A stretch of DNA of 64,000 bases from JACQAP01 sp035275265 (GTDB lineage Bacteria > Pseudomonadota > Gammaproteobacteria > Burkholderiales > JACQAP01), in assembly GCA_035275265.1 (NCBI GenBank), contig DATENC010000006.1, forward strand, positions 310,001 through 374,000, written 5' to 3'. This document shows positions 60,176 through 64,000 of this stretch, one piece after another. Within the stretch, counting starts at the first letter, position 1. The number at the start of each line of letters is the position of its first letter. Below the pieces are notes generated by a model, which saw nothing but the letters and a program-made list of their open reading frames with translations, did not search any database and was not told where the DNA came from. A program made the position numbers and the translations under genes.

Positions 60176-61102
60176 TTGCACGATATCTCGATTAGAGCGT
60201 TCGACACCCGAGGCGGCCTCGCCGCCAGCCTCTCGGCCCCTCCGCCGCCCTCCACCGGCGACATCCTGCCGGTTACGCTCGCGTTCTCCGTCGTCTTCCA
60301 CGCCGTCTTGTTGCTGATCACATTTGCGCCGCCGAATTTCACCGCAAAGAATTTTGTGCCCCAGCTCGAAGTCGTGCTGGTCAATTCGAAATCATCATCG
60401 AAGCCGCTCAAGGTCGATGCTCTGGCCCAGGCCAGCCTCGAGGGCGGCGGCAATACCGAGACAAAGGCCAGGGCCAGCACCAATCTGCCGAAAGTAAGCA
60501 ACCTCGAACCTTCTCTGGAAGTGCAATTGGCGGCGAAAAAGGTGCAGAGACTCGAAGAGGAAGCGCAAAGGTTGTTGCGTCTGGCCCAAGGAGACAACTC
60601 GTCCGCGACAGAGACCCAGCCTGCACCCACAGCCGCGCAGCAGGAACGTCTGGAAGACCCGGCACTGGAGCAGCAGCGCCTGTTGATCGCACAACTCGAG
60701 GCGAGAATCGAAAAGGAGATGAAGGAATACCAGGAACTGCCACGCCGCAAAGCCATCGGTTCGCGCACCGAGGGTGTCGTTTACGCTGAATACGTGGATA
60801 AGTGGCGCCGGCGCATCGAACAGGTTGGCACCAGCAACTACCCGGAGGAAGCGAAGCGGAGCAAAATCTACGGATCGCTGTTGATGACGGTGCACATCAA
60901 GGCGGACGGTAGCGTGGAGAAAGTCGAGATCGACCGCTCATCCGGACATCGCCTGCTCGACGCGGCGGCGAGGCGCGTAGTCGAACTTGCCGGCCCGTTC
61001 CCGCCCTTCCCGGCAGTGGTGCGCAGAGACTGGGACATACTGAGCATTTCGCGCACCTGGATGTTTACGCGCAGCGACCTCGAACTCATCGCTTCCCCAT
61101 GA
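60176..61102 (+). CDS. TonB-family energy transducer-like protein
   Basis: 308 aa with a TTG start; no better start is seen. One membrane segment (TLAFSVVFHAVLLLITF, about 34-50) is followed by a long charged coiled-coil region (120-195) and a C-terminal TonB domain (YPEEAKRSKIYGSLLMTVHI, DGSVEKVEIDRSSGHRLLDAAA). Unlike classic TonB there is no Pro-Lys/Pro-Glu spacer. No exbB/exbD beside it. Its stop overlaps aroE by 4 nt. Confidence 0.88.
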   Translation: MHDISIRAFDTRGGLAASLSAPPPPSTGDILPVTLAFSVVFHAVLLLITFAPPNFTAKNFVPQLEVVLVNSKSSSKPLKVDALAQASLEGGGNTETKARASTNLPKVSNLEPSLEVQLAAKKVQRLEEEAQRLLRLAQGDNSSATETQPAPTAAQQERLEDPALEQQRLLIAQLEARIEKEMKEYQELPRRKAIGSRTEGVVYAEYVDKWRRRIEQVGTSNYPEEAKRSKIYGSLLMTVHIKADGSVEKVEIDRSSGHRLLDAAARRVVELAGPFPPFPAVVRRDWDILSISRTWMFTRSDLELIASP

Positions 61103-61929
61103 CGGACCGGTACGCGGTAATCGGCAACCCGATTGCTCACAGCAAATCGCCGCAAATCCACGCCGCGTTTGCGCGCCAAACCGGTCAGGACATCGAATAT
61201 ACGCGCCTGCTTGCACCACCTGACGGATTCCACCGGACCGTGGAAGGTTTTCGCGCGGCGGGCAGCAAGGGCGCAAATGTGACCGTTCCATTCAAACTGG
61301 AAGCCTTCGACCTCGCCGATGAAGTATCGCAGCGAGCCCAGACTGCGCAGGCGGTGAATTTTCTGAGCTTCGAGGGCGGGCGCATTCGGGCCGACAATAC
61401 CGACGGCGCCGGTCTCACTCGTGATATCACCGGTAATCTCGGCTTCAACATGGCCGGCAGGCGAGTACTGCTGATGGGGGCGGGAGGCGCGGCTCGGGGC
61501 ACGTTGCAGCCGCTCCTGGCGCAGCATCCCGCAATCCTCACAATCGCCAACCGGACCGTAGAAAAAGCGCGGCAGCTCGCCGAAGCGTTTCGCGACCAAG
61601 CGTCGGCGGTGTCTTCGGTATTGTCGGGATTGCGCTACGATGACCTGGCGGGGCATCACTTCGATCTGGTGATCAACGCCACCTCCAGCAGCTTGCACGA
61701 TGAATTGCCACCGTTACCTGCGGGAATGTTCGCCGAAGGTTCACTTGCCTACGAAATGATGTACGGCAAGGGTCTTACGCCCTTTCTTGCATTCGCGCGA
61801 TCCCAGGGCGCGATGCGTCTTGCCGACGGTCTGGGCATGTTGGTCGAGCAGGCCGCCGAGTCGTTCTTTTTGTGGCGCGGCGTGCGTCCCGAAACCCGTG
61901 CCGTCATCAAACTGCTGCAAGAGCAATGA
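61099..61929 (+). CDS. aroE: Shikimate dehydrogenase
   Basis: NADP-dependent reduction of 3-dehydroshikimate in aromatic amino-acid synthesis. 276 aa. NPIAHSKSPQIHAAF, GANVTVPFK (catalytic Lys), NTDGAG, the dinucleotide loop MGAGGAARG and GLGMLVEQAAESF are present. Overlaps the TonB-like gene in front and mtgA behind (ATGA each). Confidence 0.96.
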   Translation: MTDRYAVIGNPIAHSKSPQIHAAFARQTGQDIEYTRLLAPPDGFHRTVEGFRAAGSKGANVTVPFKLEAFDLADEVSQRAQTAQAVNFLSFEGGRIRADNTDGAGLTRDITGNLGFNMAGRRVLLMGAGGAARGTLQPLLAQHPAILTIANRTVEKARQLAEAFRDQASAVSSVLSGLRYDDLAGHHFDLVINATSSSLHDELPPLPAGMFAEGSLAYEMMYGKGLTPFLAFARSQGAMRLADGLGMLVEQAAESFFLWRGVRPETRAVIKLLQEQ

Positions 61930-62621
61930 AGCGCCCACTGCGCTGGGCATGGCGGGGCGTTGCTCTAGTGCTCGCCGCGATCGTCGTCTACCAGTTCTGG
62001 CTATTCGGTCATGTGGTCTGGTGGGTCTGGTTCAACCCTTCGACCAGCGCATTCATGGAAAGGCGACTGGAAGTCTTGCAGGAGGACAATCCCAAGGCCG
62101 CGCTACGCCACAAATGGGTGCCCTACGAGCGCATCTCGATCAATCTCAAGCGTGCCCTGATCGCGGCCGAGGATGCCAAGTTTCTCGACCACGACGGCTT
62201 CGACTGGGAAGCGATCCAGAAGGCGTATGAAAAGAACATCGTCAGGGGAAAAGTCGTTGCCGGAGGTTCGACGATCAGCCAGCAACTGGCCAAGAACCTG
62301 TTCCTGTCCGGGAAGCGCACGCCATGGCGCAAGGGCCAGGAAGCATTGATCACCGTCATGATCGAAAACGTGATGACAAAGCGGCGCATCTTCGAGATCT
62401 ATCTCAACATCATCGAGTGGGGCAACGGCGTTTTCGGCGCCGAAGCCGCCGCACGTCACTACTATGACACCAGCGCGGCCTATCTCGACGCCGGGCAGGC
62501 GGCGCGGCTTGCCGCAATGGTGCCAAGGCCACGCTTCTACGACCGCGTGCGCTACACCCCCCTACTGGAGCGGCGCACCGGCATCATCCTGGAGCACATG
62601 CACTACGCGGAGGTTCCCTGA
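61926..62621 (+). CDS. mtgA: Monofunctional biosynthetic peptidoglycan transglycosylase
   Basis: 231 aa, GT51 family; polymerises lipid II. One N-terminal membrane anchor (residues 10-35), catalytic Glu in LIAAEDAKFLDHDGFDWEA, and GGSTISQQLAKNLFLS plus RRIFEIYLNIIEWGNGVFGAEAA complete the domain. No transpeptidase domain follows. The ATG overlaps the aroE stop. Confidence 0.96.
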   Translation: MKRPLRWAWRGVALVLAAIVVYQFWLFGHVVWWVWFNPSTSAFMERRLEVLQEDNPKAALRHKWVPYERISINLKRALIAAEDAKFLDHDGFDWEAIQKAYEKNIVRGKVVAGGSTISQQLAKNLFLSGKRTPWRKGQEALITVMIENVMTKRRIFEIYLNIIEWGNGVFGAEAAARHYYDTSAAYLDAGQAARLAAMVPRPRFYDRVRYTPLLERRTGIILEHMHYAEVP

Positions 62622-62647
62622 GTTATCGGGCTCATAGATCGCTCACG

Positions 62648-62653
62648 TATAAT
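62648..62653 (+). promoter_or_regulatory. Candidate -10 box for lgt
   Basis: TATAAT at 62648-62653, 24 bp ahead of the lgt ATG, in the 55-bp spacer behind mtgA. A weak TTATCG lies 19 bp upstream. It would give lgt its own short-leader transcript. Confidence 0.5.
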
Positions 62654-62676
62654 TCGCCAACTTCTCCCGCGCCGAC

Positions 62677-63471
62677 ATGCTCATCCATCCGCAGTTCGAT
62701 CCCGTAGCCGTCCATCTCGGGCCGCTGTCTGTGCGCTGGTACGGGTTGATGTACCTGCTGGCCTTTGTCATCGTGCTGCTGCTTGGACGTTACCGCATCA
62801 GGACCCAGCCGCGGCTGGGCTGGACTAACCGCGATCTCGACGACGTGCTGTTCCTCGGCGTGCTCGGCGCCGTGCTGGGCGGGCGGCTTGGTTATGTGCT
62901 GTTCTACAAGCTCTCCGAGTATATGTACGATCCGGTGCGGATCCTTTTCCTGTGGGAAGGCGGCATGTCTTTTCACGGCGGCTTCCTGGGTGTTCTGGTC
63001 GCGATGCTGTGGTTCGCGCGCTCGCATCACAAGAGCTGGCTCTCGGTGACCGACTTCATCGCACCGCTGATTCCGCTCGGGCTGGGCGCCGGAAGAATCG
63101 GCAACTTCATCAATGCGGAACTCTGGGGACGGCCAGCTAATGTCCCCTGGGCGATGGTTTTCCCGAATGTGGACAGCCTGCCGCGCCATCCCTCGCAGCT
63201 CTATGAGTTCCTTTTGGAGGGCCTGGTCCTGTTCGCGCTGCTGTGGTGGTTCTCCAGGCGCTGGCGGCCGGTCGGCGCGGTGTCCGGGGTGTTCCTGATC
63301 GGTTACGGGACGCTGCGATTTCTAGTCGAGTTCACCCGTGAGCCCGACGGTTTCCTGGGACTGCTCGCGCTGGGAATGTCGATGGGTCAGTGGTTGAGCC
63401 TGCCGATGGTTCTAGCCGGTATTGCGCTGCTTGCCTGGTCCAACCGTCGCAGAATAAGCAGCGCTAGTTGA
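62677..63471 (+). CDS. lgt: Prolipoprotein diacylglyceryl transferase
   Basis: Adds diacylglycerol to the lipobox Cys of prolipoproteins at the inner membrane. 264 aa with seven hydrophobic segments. The signature GAGRIGNFINAELWGRP, the His of SFHGGFLGVL and RHPSQLYEFLLEG are present. Convergent with the SapC gene, with 8 bases of overlap. Confidence 0.97.
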   Translation: MLIHPQFDPVAVHLGPLSVRWYGLMYLLAFVIVLLLGRYRIRTQPRLGWTNRDLDDVLFLGVLGAVLGGRLGYVLFYKLSEYMYDPVRILFLWEGGMSFHGGFLGVLVAMLWFARSHHKSWLSVTDFIAPLIPLGLGAGRIGNFINAELWGRPANVPWAMVFPNVDSLPRHPSQLYEFLLEGLVLFALLWWFSRRWRPVGAVSGVFLIGYGTLRFLVEFTREPDGFLGLLALGMSMGQWLSLPMVLAGIALLAWSNRRRISSAS

Positions 63472-64000
63472 GGTCGCGCGGTTTCGTCGGCGGAGAAACC
63501 GCAAAGAAGCTGCGGCGGTTGAGCAGACGCCGGAAGTTGTCCAGCGACAGCAGGTGCGAATAGACCTTTTCCAGCATGCCGGTGACGAGCAACTGGCGCA
63601 GCTTGTCGTCCGCCAGCAAATCCAGCGCATTTCTCGCAACCCGGTGCATGCCTTCAAGTTGCATAGTGAATCCTTCGACCTCCGCCTTCATCGTGAACGG
63701 CTCCAGCAGTTCAAACCGCGCCAGCAGTTTGCACAATTCGTCTGCGCGCAACAGGTCGCTCTCGTAGTCGAAGATCAGTTTCTCCAGTGCACTCCATTGC
63801 GGCAGCCTGTTGCCGGCCTCGTCGTACATCGGTTCGCCGCCGTCCTGAACGGCGCTCGTTTCCACGCACACGATGCGTTCCTTCTGCGCTTCGCCATCGA
63901 GCGTCACCTTGGCCATGCAAAAAGGGTAACGGCGCACGTAAGCAGGCAGGTACACACGCCGGTCCCAGGTGCCGTCGGTAAGGATGAAGAGGTTCTGCAT
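63464..64000 (-). CDS. SapC family protein (partial, N-terminus outside the window)
   Basis: The last 178 residues of a SapC-like protein, a family named after an S-layer-associated gene and found near exporters in proteobacteria. ENLFI-like QNLFILTDGTWDRR, VYLPAYVRRYPF and the helical C-terminus (LLRADELCKLLARFELLEP) are recognisable. The Met at the window edge is internal; intact members have a further 60 or so residues. Function is not known. Confidence 0.85.
   Translation of the reverse strand: MQNLFILTDGTWDRRVYLPAYVRRYPFCMAKVTLDGEAQKERIVCVETSAVQDGGEPMYDEAGNRLPQWSALEKLIFDYESDLLRADELCKLLARFELLEPFTMKAEVEGFTMQLEGMHRVARNALDLLADDKLRQLLVTGMLEKVYSHLLSLDNFRRLLNRRSFFAVSPPTKPRDLN

Noticed and set aside
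1..64000. tRNA, rRNA, CRISPR arrays, insertion sequences, prophage
   Set aside because: Looked for by eye on both strands; none found. A tRNAscan or IS search could still find something small.

Overview
This is a gene-dense, GC-rich chromosomal stretch of a betaproteobacterium. The order metK, two lipid A-type acyltransferases, dapF, DUF484, xerC and, nearby, rlmI and hslVU is a betaproteobacterial neighbourhood, as is midA - (folM) - folB - ttcA. The S-adenosylhomocysteine riboswitch ahead of ahcY fits the same group. The order within the class cannot be settled from this window. No rRNA, tRNA, CRISPR array, transposase or prophage gene was seen, and no gap between genes exceeds 300 bases.

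Layout. 0-2.8 kb: polar amino-acid ABC importer. 3-5 kb: small accessory genes, including a stand-alone non-specific nuclease and a repeat-rich spacer. 5.2-15.1 kb: storage-glucan cluster, with glgC and two GH57 enzymes reading left and glgB-glgA reading right. 15.2-19.3 kb: a LarA-type racemase followed by the complete nickel-pincer-nucleotide cofactor set larC-larE-larB. 19.3-23.5 kb: a HbpS/GlcG-like protein, a LOG-family hydrolase, and divergent egtB/egtD for ergothioneine. 23.5-28.1 kb: branched-chain amino-acid-type ABC importer with a fused LivM-LivG. 28.3-33.3 kb: VOC protein, glgP, hslUV. 33.4-38 kb: a double STAS-like protein and a metal ABC importer (permease, binding protein, outer-membrane protein, small exported CxxC protein) without a local ATPase. 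38-45.3 kb: phosphatase, GFA protein, rlmI, xerC, DUF484, dapF, GNAT, and two acyltransferases. 45.3-49.2 kb: metK, SAH riboswitch, ahcY, metF. 50-55.9 kb: class V aminotransferase, YeeE/YedE pair, ttcA, folB, a folM remnant, midA and a haloalkane dehalogenase. 56-64 kb: mpl, esterase, RNB ribonuclease, TonB-like protein, aroE, mtgA, lgt and a partial SapC gene.

How the parts work together. GlgC, GlgA and GlgB make a storage glucan. GlgP and the two GH57 enzymes, encoded in two other operons, degrade or remodel it. The larA-C-E-B genes lie directly behind glgA on the same strand, so the racemase may share their transcript. MetK, AhcY and MetF make up most of the activated-methyl cycle, with ahcY read through an SAH-sensing leader.

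The most notable observations are the lar operon behind glgBA, the riboswitch expression platform with mutually exclusive hairpins, the contracted folM remnant, the tandem GTGACNN heptads that supply the metF start codon, a REP-like 20-mer found in two spacers 33 kb apart, and the ttcA-YeeE-YeeE chain of 4-nt overlaps.
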